Source of the DNA: Achatina immaculata
Lineage: Eukaryota; Mollusca; Gastropoda; Stylommatophora; Achatinidae
Assembly: GCA_009760885.1 (NCBI GenBank)
Contig: CM019692.1
Span: 54,669,762 to 54,733,761, forward strand
Reading direction: 5' to 3'
Length of the DNA stretch: 64,000 nucleotides
The notes under the pieces were generated by a model, which ran no database searches, was not told the DNA's origin, and was given only the letters and a program-made list of their open reading frames with translations. How positions within the stretch are numbered: position 1 is the first letter of the stretch; the number at the start of each line of letters is the position of its first letter. Of this stretch, positions 46,722 to 57,584 are shown in pieces. The position numbers were made by a program, and so were the translations under genes.

Positions 46722-48690
46722 GCTGTTGGCGAGATCTTCAGCTGCCGTGCGTGGAGCGGTGCTCTTCCCGGCCAATGAAGAAATTTGCAAATGAGGTTGC
46801 CGCGCAGCATCACTGCGGAAAAGGTGGTTGAAAGAATAAAGCGAAGCACACAGTCAAATCACGGCACCTCTGGTCTGGAGGTTGGCCACGTCCCGAGTGC
46901 AGTCATATCGTGTGAAATGCATGAACCGGTTTGTCCCAGAGGTTAAGTCACTGCTGGCTTGACTTTTCAAATGCCGCGCGTGGAGTGAAGCTCCTCCCGG
47001 TTAAGGAAGTAAATGCGGAAATAAAGGTTGCTGTGCGGCGCCGATGGGAAAAGGTGGTGGAAAGTGAAGTTTAACCTGGTATGTCCAGTAGTATCGCTAC
47101 GAGAGCTATACCACGGCACCTCTGCTCTAGAGGCCGCCTACGTCCGAAATACACATACACTGGTGAAATATGCCTAAACCGGCACACACCAGGGGTGGAA
47201 CTCGATGGCTAGACATGTCATGCCACCTCCGCTCTAGAGGTCGGTAACGCCTGATAAACACCCATACTGGTGAATTTTGCCTAAACCGGCTCATACCAGG
47301 GGTGAATCTTGAAGGCTATGAATGTCACAGTACCTCTGCCCTAGAGGTCGGTCCCGTCCCAAACATGCCCATACTGGGAAATGCCTAAACCGGCTCAACC
47401 CAGGGGTAGAAGTCACTAGTGGCGAGGATTCATCCTCCTGGACAAAAGCTCCATCCTGGTCACAACTAGGAAGGGTAGCGGCCACGACCGCAAAATGCTG
47501 AAGTCGGAGACACTGGACCAGGGAAGTCTAGATAGGCAACCACCTCTCACCCGGCGGGGATGTCTACGTATCCTAATCACGCTGAGGTTTTCCGGTGAGA
47601 AAGTCCAACCCTGGACTGGATGGGCAACCACCTCTCACCCGGCGGTGATACACGGGTATCTCATAACACGTCGAGGTTTTCCGGTGAGAAAGTCCAACTC
47701 TGTCCTGGGTGGGCTAACGCCTCTCACCCAGCGGGGATGCACTGATATTCCAAACACGTCGAGGTCTTCCGGTGAGAAAGTCCAACCCTAGACCAAACTG
47801 GTGCAATGAAAACCACGGTGTCACGCAATCCCGCTTCCGAGACCCACCAAGAATACAGGCTAAAGCACTGTGATACTCTGAACCCCTTGTGGTCCTTCGT
47901 GGAACTCACGTGGTCTATTTTGGACCACACAGGGGACCACCGGACCTAACGAGGACCACATGTGTGAATTCAGTAGGTTCACAGTGCGGTTTTTGGTGGT
48001 AGAAGTGAACGAAGAAGAAGAAGAAGAAGATGTGAAATGAGATGGACTGGAGCAGGAAGCAGAGATCATAAAGACTTTAAAATAATATATTCCGGGGGAA
48101 ACCAGCTTAGAAATGGAGTTGGCATAATATTGGATAAGAAGACAGCAAGAATTGTGAAAGGCTTTTGGTGCATATCAGACAGAGTATTAATGGTTAAATT
48201 ACAGGGGCATCCAATAGATACAGATCTAATCCAAGTGTACGCACAAATGCAAAAAGGTTAAGGAGTAGTGGCTAAATAAGAAATGTAGTGAAATAGATAC
48301 ACACTGTCATGGAAACTCAAGAGATATGTACAAACAAATAAAAGAGTTAACAAACAAAAGGACATACCACAAAACTGGTTGCCTGAAGTCAAATAATGGG
48401 CAGAGATGAAATAATGGCAAGATGGACCGAATGCATTAGAGAACTCTATGAGGACAATAGAAACGAAATAGATATACGAAATAATAATGAAGGGCACCAC
48501 ATATTAAAAGCAGAAGTGGAAGAAGCGATCAAACACATGAAAAACAACAAATCACCAGACCAGATAAAATCATCAAGGAAGAATTGGAAGCATCAGGAGA
48601 GCTTGGAAATGATTACCAGATTGTTGAATGACATCTATAACAGTGATTATGTCCCATCAGACCTTTTGCAATCAGTTTTCATTGCTCTAC

Positions 48691-48943
48691 TGAGTGGCGA
48701 AGTGGTTAGTGCACTGGTCTCTCAAGGCGAAGGTCGGGGGTTCAAATTTGGGCCGAGGCACCCCAGTCACCCAGCTGTAGAAATGGGTACCCGATTTCTT
48801 CTGGAGTTGGGGAAGGAAAGGCGGCCAGGCGTGATACTGACCATATCACCCTCTAGTGTGCTGACAGGTGAAAGAAAATATGAACACTAACACCATATCC
48901 CTATGTGCCTCTAAAGCACGATAGGATTACCTTTACCCTTACT
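48691..48943 (+). mobile_element. tRNA-derived SINE, copy 2
   Basis: Inserted in the LINE RT between IALL and the continuation KEQGSVECEDHRT. A-box TGGCGAAGTGGTTAGTGC near 48695, B-box-like GGGTTCAAATTT near 48740. The body has CACCCAGCTGTAGAAATGGG and CCAGGCGTGATACTGACCAT, shared with the SINE at 3611. The tail is rich in CTTTACCC. Would be transcribed by RNA polymerase III. A second, identical copy (50757-51009) exists because of the tandem duplication. Confidence 0.82.
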
Positions 48944-50756
48944 TCTTGTACCAAAGAACAAGGTTCAGTCATATCGTGTGAAATGCATGAACCGGTTTGT
49001 CCCAGAGGTTAAGTCACTGCTGGCTTGACTTTTCAAATGCCGCGCGTGGAGTGAAGCTCCTCCCGGTTAAGGAAGTAAATGCGGAAATAAAGGTTGCTGT
49101 GCGGCGCCGATGGGAAAAGGTGGTGGAAAGTGAAGTTTAACCTGGTATGTCCAGTAGTATCGCTACGAGAGCTATACCACGGCACCTCTGCTCTAGAGGC
49201 CGCCTACGTCCGAAATACACATACACTGGTGAAATATGCCTAAACCGGCACACACCAGGGGTGGAACTCGATGGCTAGACATGTCATGCCACCTCCGCTC
49301 TAGAGGTCGGTAACGCCTGATAAACACCCATACTGGTGAATTTTGCCTAAACCGGCTCATACCAGGGGTGAATCTTGAAGGCTATGAATGTCACAGTACC
49401 TCTGCCCTAGAGGTCGGTCCCGTCCCAAACATGCCCATACTGGGAAATGCCTAAACCGGCTCAACCCAGGGGTAGAAGTCACTAGTGGCGAGGATTCATC
49501 CTCCTGGACAAAAGCTCCATCCTGGTCACAACTAGGAAGGGTAGCGGCCACGACCGCAAAATGCTGAAGTCGGAGACACTGGACCAGGGAAGTCTAGATA
49601 GGCAACCACCTCTCACCCGGCGGGGATGTCTACGTATCCTAATCACGCTGAGGTTTTCCGGTGAGAAAGTCCAACCCTGGACTGGATGGGCAACCACCTC
49701 TCACCCGGCGGTGATACACGGGTATCTCATAACACGTCGAGGTTTTCCGGTGAGAAAGTCCAACTCTGTCCTGGGTGGGCTAACGCCTCTCACCCAGCGG
49801 GGATGCACTGATATTCCAAACACGTCGAGGTCTTCCGGTGAGAAAGTCCAACCCTAGACCAAACTGGTGCAATGAAAACCACGGTGTCACGCAATCCCGC
49901 TTCCGAGACCCACCAAGAATACAGGCTAAAGCACTGTGATACTCTGAACCCCTTGTGGTCCTTCGTGGAACTCACGTGGTCTATTTTGGACCACACAGGG
50001 GACCACCGGACCTAACGAGGACCACATGTGTGAATTCAGTAGGTTCACAGTGCGGTTTTTGGTGGTAGAAGTGAACGAAGAAGAAGAAGAAGAAGATGTG
50101 AAATGAGATGGACTGGAGCAGGAAGCAGAGATCATAAAGACTTTAAAATAATATATTCCGGGGGAAACCAGCTTAGAAATGGAGTTGGCATAATATTGGA
50201 TAAGAAGACAGCAAGAATTGTGAAAGGCTTTTGGTGCATATCAGACAGAGTATTAATGGTTAAATTACAGGGGCATCCAATAGATACAGATCTAATCCAA
50301 GTGTACGCACAAATGCAAAAAGGTTAAGGAGTAGTGGCTAAATAAGAAATGTAGTGAAATAGATACACACTGTCATGGAAACTCAAGAGATATGTACAAA
50401 CAAATAAAAGAGTTAACAAACAAAAGGACATACCACAAAACTGGTTGCCTGAAGTCAAATAATGGGCAGAGATGAAATAATGGCAAGATGGACCGAATGC
50501 ATTAGAGAACTCTATGAGGACAATAGAAACGAAATAGATATACGAAATAATAATGAAGGGCACCACATATTAAAAGCAGAAGTGGAAGAAGCGATCAAAC
50601 ACATGAAAAACAACAAATCACCAGACCAGATAAAATCATCAAGGAAGAATTGGAAGCATCAGGAGAGCTTGGAAATGATTACCAGATTGTTGAATGACAT
50701 CTATAACAGTGATTATGTCCCATCAGACCTTTTGCAATCAGTTTTCATTGCTCTAC

Positions 50757-51009
50757 TGAGTGGCGAAGTGGTTAGTGCACTGGTCTCTCAAGGCGAAGGT
50801 CGGGGGTTCAAATTTGGGCCGAGGCACCCCAGTCACCCAGCTGTAGAAATGGGTACCCGATTTCTTCTGGAGTTGGGGAAGGAAAGGCGGCCAGGCGTGA
50901 TACTGACCATATCACCCTCTAGTGTGCTGACAGGTGAAAGAAAATATGAACACTAACACCATATCCCTATGTGCCTCTAAAGCACGATAGGATTACCTTT
51001 ACCCTTACT
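50757..51009 (+). mobile_element. tRNA-derived SINE, duplicated copy
   Basis: Same insertion as 48691-48943, carried along in the 2066-bp duplication. It is not an independent event. Confidence 0.82.
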
Positions 51010-51910
51010 TCTTGTACCAAAGAACAAGGTTCAGTTGAATGTGAAGACCATCGAACCATTAGTCGTATGAGCCATGTTACCAAAATCCTACCTCGTACTG
51101 TTATGAGAAAATTCAGGAGCAAAATAAAACGAGAAATCGCTGTAGAACAGTGCGGCTTCGTCAAAGGAAAAGGTACAAATGAACCCCATATATATAATTA
51201 GGTCTCAGCCTGAACGAAAAGAAGACAGAAGTGATCGTCATCTCAAAGAAAAGAATACCACCAAAGTGTAGCATTACCATCGATGGCACAAATCTGAAAC
51301 AAGTTGATAGATTCAAGTACTTAGGAACGAGTACAACAACTGATGGGAAATGTCACAACGAAATAAAAAGCAGACGTGCTCAGGCCAAGTCAGCATTCCA
51401 GAAAATGAAAAACATCTTGTGCAACAGATTTGTATCTATGGAAACAAGATTCCAAGTACTTAAATGCTACATCGAGCCAATTTTGTTTTATGGGTGTGAA
51501 GCATGATCTATGAATAAGAGAGTACACTGAGAACTGGATGCCATGGAGATGTGGTTTATAAGAAGGATGTTGAAGGTACCATGGACAGCCAAGAAAAACA
51601 ATGAAGAAGACTTAAGAGAGCCTGGAGTTAAAAAGTAAATTATAGCAAAGATCAGAGACAGACAAGCGAGATTTATAGGACATTTCCTGAGAAAAGGAAA
51701 ATTGGAACACACTGTGGCAACTGGAAATATTGAAGGAAGAAGAGACAGAGGAAGACAGAGAGTGAAGTTACTGGGTGGGCTGTCAGTGTGGCTAGGAATA
51801 AGTCACCGGTGGATCTCATAATCAAGTTTAAAGACAGGGAATTGTGGAGAGAAATGATCGCCTACGCCATGCGGCATGGCACTTGAAACTGAATTGAATT
51901 GTTATTACTG

Positions 51911-52085
51911 ATATTAAGAAAGTAGGTAAAAAGCAATGGAAAGTTTGAGAGAAACTTTATTAGTATCAGTTTTATGATAATGACAAGATAGACGCCGACA
52001 GAGTTCAAAGTTCAAAATTCAGACTGCATCACTGAAGTCGCAACATCCATTGAAGAATGTATTTGCTAATAGTTCCTGTCAAATG
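51911..52085. other. Intergenic, nothing recognised
   Basis: No motif or repeat could be supported. Confidence 0.35.
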
Positions 52086-52377
52086 TTAGTTGTTTACAGT
52101 GTTTTTTCTGCCACATAGTTCGGATTTCCTGCCAGCACCTTTAATTTGTCCTAGCTCCAACAGTTTCCTCACAGCTAAATTGTTCTTCCATTCCCGCTGC
52201 TCATTCTTCTGCAGTCTGTCCAATACAGCCTTAGCAATGTCCCTCTTGTCCATTGTCAGACTGACATTTATTTTTGTCTGTCCAGCAAGTCTATCTACCA
52301 CATCATTGACATGTACTCCCGCGTGCACTGGACAGTAAAGCCACGTTAGGCTTGTCACAGCTGACTGGCTTAACAGA
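52086..52377 (-). pseudogene. LINE RNase H C-terminal fragment
   Basis: The reverse strand reads TWLYCPVHAGVHVNDVVDRL AG, the final part of a LINE-encoded RNase H domain (the conserved HAGV.GN..AD..A box, here with the usual Gly and Ala changed to Val). A basic linker, VLDRLQKNEQREWKNNLAVR, follows. Only this end of the element is left. Confidence 0.7.
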
Positions 52378-52496
52378 TGAACTCATTCTTTTCGAAGCAA
52401 ATTCTTCTCGGTCTTCCGAAGCATACTCTGTGAATCCGTCTCTGAGATAGACGTCGACAATAAAGGCAGATTAAAAGAGATCCGTCAGTCATTTGC

Positions 52497-52617
52497 GTGT
52501 CCCTTCCGGAACTTTGTCTCCCTAACAGCTCTCATGTAGGCCTCTCGGTTGTAAGAAAGATGCCCTGTTGCTGATGCAGCAATTTGCAGATTATCAATGA
52601 TGTCCTGCAGCCATTAA
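52497..52617 (-). pseudogene. LINE 3' end fragment (GAAT-tail family)
   Basis: About 120 bp whose reverse strand encodes the AHNREAYMRAV-like C-terminus of the GAAT-tailed LINE family (compare 25830-25960). Confidence 0.75.
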
Positions 52618-52950
52618 AAGACATACGCCCAGATTATAATAGTTCTGACACCACTAAACTGAATGGTTTTATCAACAATGTGGAGACAGACAGATGGACA
52701 CTGTGTAAACAGATCTGGACTCCATAGGTACAGCAAACACCTGGTACGTGATGAGAAAATTGTATAGACGGATTTGACACAACAGACTGACACGGGACGC
52801 ATAATTGCTAATCTTAGGACGTTATTAGCACACAGTTTTGAAAAAAGAGAGTGGACTGACGTGACGAGGTAACCGATGGAAAGGTCTAAGGGTGTGTCCT
52901 ATTAGACAATTAAAGGGGATGGCGACTGCAGTAAAACTGGTTCAAATAAT
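52618..52950. other. Intergenic, nothing recognised
   Basis: No gene or repeat could be supported. Confidence 0.35.
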
Positions 52951-53745
52951 AAAGGTAGATAGAGGTGTATGTTGTACTTTTACAAGGCGGCAGAGGGAGT
53001 AAGTGAAAAATAAAACGAATAGAAAGTATGAGAGTAAGAGATGAGAATGTATAAATGAAAGACATACAACATCTAATATTTCAGCGTGAGCCTTTTTCGA
53101 GGATTACAAACACCACAAACAAGACAAAACATATAACTAAACAAAAAAAGAACTATCTTAGTGCCATCCTCCGGAAAGTAGGAAACAAGAATGCATGTCC
53201 CGTAGACGAGACATAGAGACAACCGGGGGGGGGGGGTGTCAGAAATAAAAATATTTGAAACCAATCGGAAAGAAGAGACGGAGAAAAACAGATTGTGGGG
53301 GGGGGGGAATTGTCCTATTCACCAGTTTCATATTATCTCTCTGCCTTTCCCCACAACCCCACCCCTTGACACCTGTTTCTCTAGCGGGTTGCGTGTGTCT
53401 ATTCCCCTTCCCTCCCCTCTTCCACCTGTTTTTCTCCTTCTCCTCTTTCCGACTGGTTTCGTATGCTTTCTTTTGTGGCCCACCCGTGGTCACTATGCCT
53501 CGTCTACGGGACACTCATTCTTGTTTCCTACTTTCTGGAGGATGCCACTAAGATACGTTTGTCTTTTAGTTATGTGTTTTGTCTTGTTTGTGTTTGTAAT
53601 CCTCGAATAAGGCTCACACCGAAATATTGGATATTGTATGTTTTTCATTTATACATTCTCATCTTACTCTCATACTTTCTGTTCCTTTTTTATCACTTGA
53701 CTAACTCCTTCCGCGCCTTGTAAAACTGCACCATACACCTCTATT
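52950..53745. repeat. Large imperfect palindrome
   Basis: Two inverted arms (about 52950-53300 and 53425-53745) around a short centre. Matching landmarks are GAGGTGTATG with its inverse CATACACCTC, AGAATGTATAAATGAAA with TTTCATTTATACATTCT, and CCCGTAGACGAG with CTCGTCTACGGG. Each arm carries a GGCTCRCR..GAAATATT motif related to the one in the 7.9-kb block segment. This suggests two copies of one element, inserted head to head or copied by inversion. Family unknown; Penelope-like is a guess. Confidence 0.75.
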
Positions 53746-54660
53746 GGACAATTGACTTACGACATGCATCATGCAGGCGGTTTTAGGAGGGACACACAAG
53801 AAGAAGGAGAAGATCAGAACATGAGGACAGGACGTAGAAAACAAGAAGAACAAAAAAGAGACACACACAGAGGACAAAAGAAATACTCAGGAAAAGCAGT
53901 TTAGAACGAGAAGCAGTTTTAGGACAGACTGAAGATGTGTTTCAAGTGATTATGAAGATTTGATACATTTGAAACTGTGTAAAGTGATTTGGATGAGGAA
54001 GGCCTTCGAAATTACTTGACCACGTTGTTGGGAGATCTAATATAGTACAGAGTTTGGAAGTGTTCTCGTATCACATGTAGAATATTTTGAATTTGATAAC
54101 ATTACTGAAGTGTTGCATCTAGAATATGGTAGATCATATATTGGGAAATATTGTTTAGATGATTATGTGATGAATCAAAGAGATGCATTTTCTAGACCAA
54201 GTGATGTTACTAACTATTATATCTGAACCATTATCTGGCCTAATTAAATGGAATCTTAACTTGCGCAGAGACTTGATTTATTGAAAACGATAGTATCTGT
54301 GAGAACATTTGTGATGTGTATGAAAATAACTTCTACAGTGTTGCTTCGAAATGAAGTGAATCTATACATGACATCAACTTGTAGTGAAATTGACAATAAA
54401 TAACATTTCTTGTCACTGCCACAACGATTATTCGTCATATACAGATAATGAAAATCAGTGATTAGTGCAACATGGTAGTATTCAGACAGAAAGAGTAACA
54501 TCACAGTTTTATCCAGTTCGAACCTCTCAACATTATAATGGACCGTATAATTCAGATCAGTCATCAATACATCGCCGTATAAATTCGAACTTCTTTTTTC
54601 AATCATAAATATATAATTCACAACTTGAAAGTGTTATAAACCTCCTAAATTGCAGTGCAT
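53746..54660. other. Intergenic, nothing recognised
   Basis: AT-rich single-copy-looking sequence with no convincing coding frame. A 121-codon reverse frame at 54256-54621 has no recognisable motif and is not called. Confidence 0.4.
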
Positions 54661-54675
54661 GTTTGTGTTTATGTA

Positions 54676-54896
54676 TATACGTATGCATGTATGTATGTAT
54701 GTATGTATGTATGTATGTATGTATGTATGTATGTATGTATGTATATATGAATGCATGTATGTATGTATGTATGCATGTATGTATGTATGTATGTATGTAT
54801 GTATGTATGTACGCACGCATGCATGTATGTATGTATGTGTGTATGTATGTATGTATGCATGTATGTATGTATGTATATATGTATGTGTGTGTGCGT
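54676..54896. repeat. (GTAT)n microsatellite
   Basis: About 50 GTAT units with scattered changes. Frames through it (MYVC or THTYI repeats) on both strands are artefacts. Confidence 0.97.
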
Positions 54897-54959
54897 GCTT
54901 GTGTATGCATAAAAGAATATTTCTGTGAGTGTATCTATGTATGATACGTATGTGTCTAT

Positions 54960-55350
54960 CCATCTGATTAGTCACCTATGTACCTACTTACTTACCTAGC
55001 TACCTATGTATCTACCTATCTGTCTGTCTATTTATTTGTCAGTCTTTTTGATGTATTTGTCTTTATATCTCTCTCTTTATTAATATATTTGTGTGTATGG
55101 TTTTGTGTTTTTTCCATATCAGTCATTCCATTATATTGTTTCTCTTATTTCCTTGTATTTGCATGGAATCCTATTTCCTTAATTTATTAATTGCTCATAA
55201 TTTCAGTAGTTACTGAATGTTGTTTTAAACATTTCCTAGTTGTGGAAAATAGTTTATATTTTTGTTTTATTATGAAACACAAAACTATAAATTTCTATTT
55301 AGGAAAGTTTTAAAGTCATATAGTACAATTTTTGCAATCAGTAATCCTAC
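54960..55350. repeat. CTAC/TCTG tract and AT-rich unit start
   Basis: Degenerate CTAC and TCTG units at 54975-55050 followed by AT-rich sequence resembling the dispersed family. No gene. Confidence 0.45.
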
Positions 55351-55355
55351 AACTG

Positions 55356-55775
55356 ACCTGGACACTTAACAAAACAGCTGAGAAACACATAAATGCCTTT
55401 GAATACAAATGCTACAGAAGAGTTTTTCAAATATCATGGACACAAAAATAACAAATATATCCATACTAAAGGAACTTAATATTGAAGAAGGCTGACTAGT
55501 AAAGAGGATTAAACAGAGCAAACTTAAATATTTTGGACGCATTAAACGTTATGAGAATTTAGAGAAGACCATCTTGGAAGAATACATAATAGGAAAAAGA
55601 AAGAGAGGAAGACCAAGGCGAAGATGGCTGCAAAACATCGTTGATGATCTGCAAATGAATGCATCAGCAGCAATCCATCTTGCTCACAACCGAGAGGCCT
55701 ACAGGAGAGCTGTTAGGGAGGCAAAGTTCCGCAAGGAACATGCAAATGACTTATTGATTGAATCCAACAATAACT
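55356..55775 (+). pseudogene. 5'-truncated LINE fragment (GAAT-tail family)
   Basis: Encodes a decayed version of the family C-terminus: WTLNKTAEKH, then GKRKRGRPRRRWLQNIVDDL (55574-55777) and HLAHNREAYRRAVREAKF. An in-frame stop precedes the GKRKRGR part. The 3' tail is only weakly GAAT-like (TTGATTGAATCC). Confidence 0.82.
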
Positions 55776-55779
55776 AGAT

Positions 55780-56615
55780 CATTTTCATACTGAGCTAAAG
55801 AAATATTTTAAAAAAAATTCTAGCTAATGATAATAACGGGACAATCACATTCACTATAGTTTGGAACGTAGGCGTTACAAAAAAATTCACTTCTCTGTGA
55901 TACAATTTTAAAGAGTACATCTATTCTGATATGTGTAAAGATGCGATTAAAACTACTGAATATTTCGTTTATTTTCCTTCAACAGAAATGACTGAGTCTT
56001 TATGTGTACTGAAATAAATACATACGGGCTACATTTATTGTTGTGGAAAATATATTAAAATTATTTCACGAGTTTAGAGAACCTTTCGACTTATTAACCA
56101 TACAGAACTCTTTGACACAAGTAGAAATTAGATAAAGTAATTTTGATTACTTGGTTAACCTGATAATGACAATCATTGTCCTTCTTTCAAAAGAATTAAG
56201 AACTACAAAAATAACAAGTATTTTTACATTGGTCTGATATTTATTTCCGTCTGTCCTTCCGTCTGCATGTCTGTCTGTGTATCTATTTTCTTATTTATTT
56301 GTGCAGAGTTACATTAACAATATTGATAATAAACGTATAAAAACAGCAATTTACAAAAGGAATTAAACTGGTAAAAAATGTTTTTTTCTGTTCTGTTGTT
56401 TTTTTCAATGTGGGAAATATCTTCATATTAAGATTCTTCTTATTAACTTTCTCGTTATTCACAGTTATATACAAATAAAACTGGTTTCGTGCTGAATTCC
56501 TAATATAATACATTTATTATACCTAGATATTATTGAAAAATTAACAGAATATTCGCAACGGTTAGTAACATGCAAGAAACTCTACTATAGAGAGCGGAAC
56601 AACAGCACAACTCCT
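55780..56615. repeat. AT-rich repeat family, diverged units
   Basis: Two weak units of the AT-rich family with a short TCTG microsatellite at about 56250-56290. Landmarks such as GTTACATTAACAATATTGATAATAAAC resemble other copies. No coding potential. Confidence 0.5.
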
Positions 56616-57584
56616 TCAGAACATCAAAGGAATTCGATCATTATTAGTTCATGTTTTGTTACAATGTCCGGTCGCATTTCTGTGTTCTTGATGGCAGTCA
56701 GATATTCTCTTCTTCCGGGTAGATCTGCTATCATATCCCAGTCGTTTCCACCATCTAGCAGTGACGGTAAGGGAATATCCCAGATTTCAATATTCGATGT
56801 CGTAGCAGCGCATATGAAGTATTTAGGTGGGACCTCAACTCTTTTGCTGTTGTTTACTTTATCCTTTGCCCTGTCTACAATGGCTACTAGTTCCTGCAGC
56901 ACTCTGTTGTGCCGGCACGTGTAGCTTCCTTGGGCTAATGATATACTCTGCGTGCTGACTGCTCGTGTTACAATGTTTGTCTTTCGTTGCAGAGGGAGCA
57001 CTTTGGGTCTTTTGATGCACCCCATTTGTATAGGTTGAAGCCTGTAGGCAGAAGGTCATAAATAGATCTGATGATGAAGCTGAGTTTCAAGGGTGCCCTT
57101 TTCCAGATGTCATTCCATGTTAGTGATCTCTGCAGGACTTCCTCCCTTGCTAGGCCTGCTGGACTGCTTTCTGGACCCGCTTATTAGCTTCTGTATTCCT
57201 TTCTTCACTGATTTTAATATCCCTTCTTTCCTCACAAAAGAGCTTTGGCCACTATTTGATTTCACAATGACCAAATCTCCTTCTGCTGGCCTGGGTGTAT
57301 CCTAGTACTTCTTTCAGCTCAAGCGCTTCCCTGGCTGCGGTCACTTTCTCGCTTACTTTCCATTTTCGACCAGTTTTAAGTGTTGGTTGCACTTCTCGTA
57401 CACTGGGTCTGTATATCCTTGCAGCATCATTGCAAGCCTTGTATTCTTCAACCACAGATTCTTCACTGGTTCTTCCCCTACAGTCGGGATTATTTGATTT
57501 GCCACCGTGTACGATCTTTCTATCACTTTCCCCTTTATGAGTGACAGGCTTCTTGACTTCTTTGGTTTGGATAACCTTACCAAA

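Larger units (their letters stand above)
46211..48029 (+). mobile_element. Chimeric GAA-tailed retroelement with 5' ETS/18S rRNA head
   Basis: A 1819-bp insertion flanked by the 12-bp direct repeat ATGTGAAATGAG (46199-46210 and 48030-48041), splitting the LINE endonuclease frame (LCEM|RWTG). The 3' part (46722-48029) is the GAA-tailed element with all its internal repeat units and (GAA)n end. The 5' part (46211-46721) is unrelated GC-rich DNA that ends in TGGTTGATCCTGCCAGTAGT, the universal start of 18S rRNA. The join lies at GCTGTTGGCGAG of the element. This copy is then partly duplicated in tandem with the LINE (see 46900-51033). Confidence 0.88.
46900..51033 (+). repeat. 2066-bp tandem duplication, two identical copies
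   Basis: Copy 1 is 46900-48965 and copy 2 is 48966-51031. Each spans part of the GAA-tailed element, the LINE endonuclease, the RT start and a SINE. All open frames read the same in both copies. The outer breakpoints share CAGT (GTG-CAGT-CATAT at 46900 and GTT-CAGT-TGAAT at 51032). Either a very recent duplication or an assembly artefact. Confidence 0.93.
45600..51910 (+). mobile_element. RTE-like LINE with nested insertions and internal duplication
   Basis: One LINE in pieces. The 5' region (45600-46090) contains GTTTAAACTGACAGGAGAAG and is shared with the head of the GAA-tailed element. Endonuclease: NTTVIVTWNIRTLTELGKL to NILGLCEM (46095-46210), then, after the insertion at 46211-48029, RWTGAGSRDHKDFKIIYSGG and VGIILDKKTARIV (48042-48250). 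An internal deletion joins this to the linker before the RT. RT start: LKAEVEEAIKHMKNNKSPDQ (48396-48690), then a SINE, then VECEDHRTISRMSHVTKILP and QCGFVKGKGT (51034-51180). The catalytic palm is deleted; LSLNEKKTEVIVISKK follows at about 51208. The C-terminus has AKIRDRQARFIGHFLRKGKL. The 3' end is ATTG-rich near 51900. Confidence 0.85.

Noticed and set aside
45530..51925. Target duplication TTATTACT around the whole LINE
   Set aside because: TTATTACT occurs near both ends, but the region is rich in ATT repeats and the LINE 5' end could not be fixed, so the match may be chance.
53239..53610. Overlapping frames on both strands as genes
   Set aside because: They mirror each other because the region is a palindrome, and they are rich in low-complexity G and C runs.
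54599..54975. Open frames of MYVC or THTYI repeats on both strands
   Set aside because: Artefacts of the GTAT microsatellite.
56664..56924. Forward frame opposite the RLE-type LINE
   Set aside because: Shadow of the reverse-strand coding remnant, which carries the recognisable motifs.
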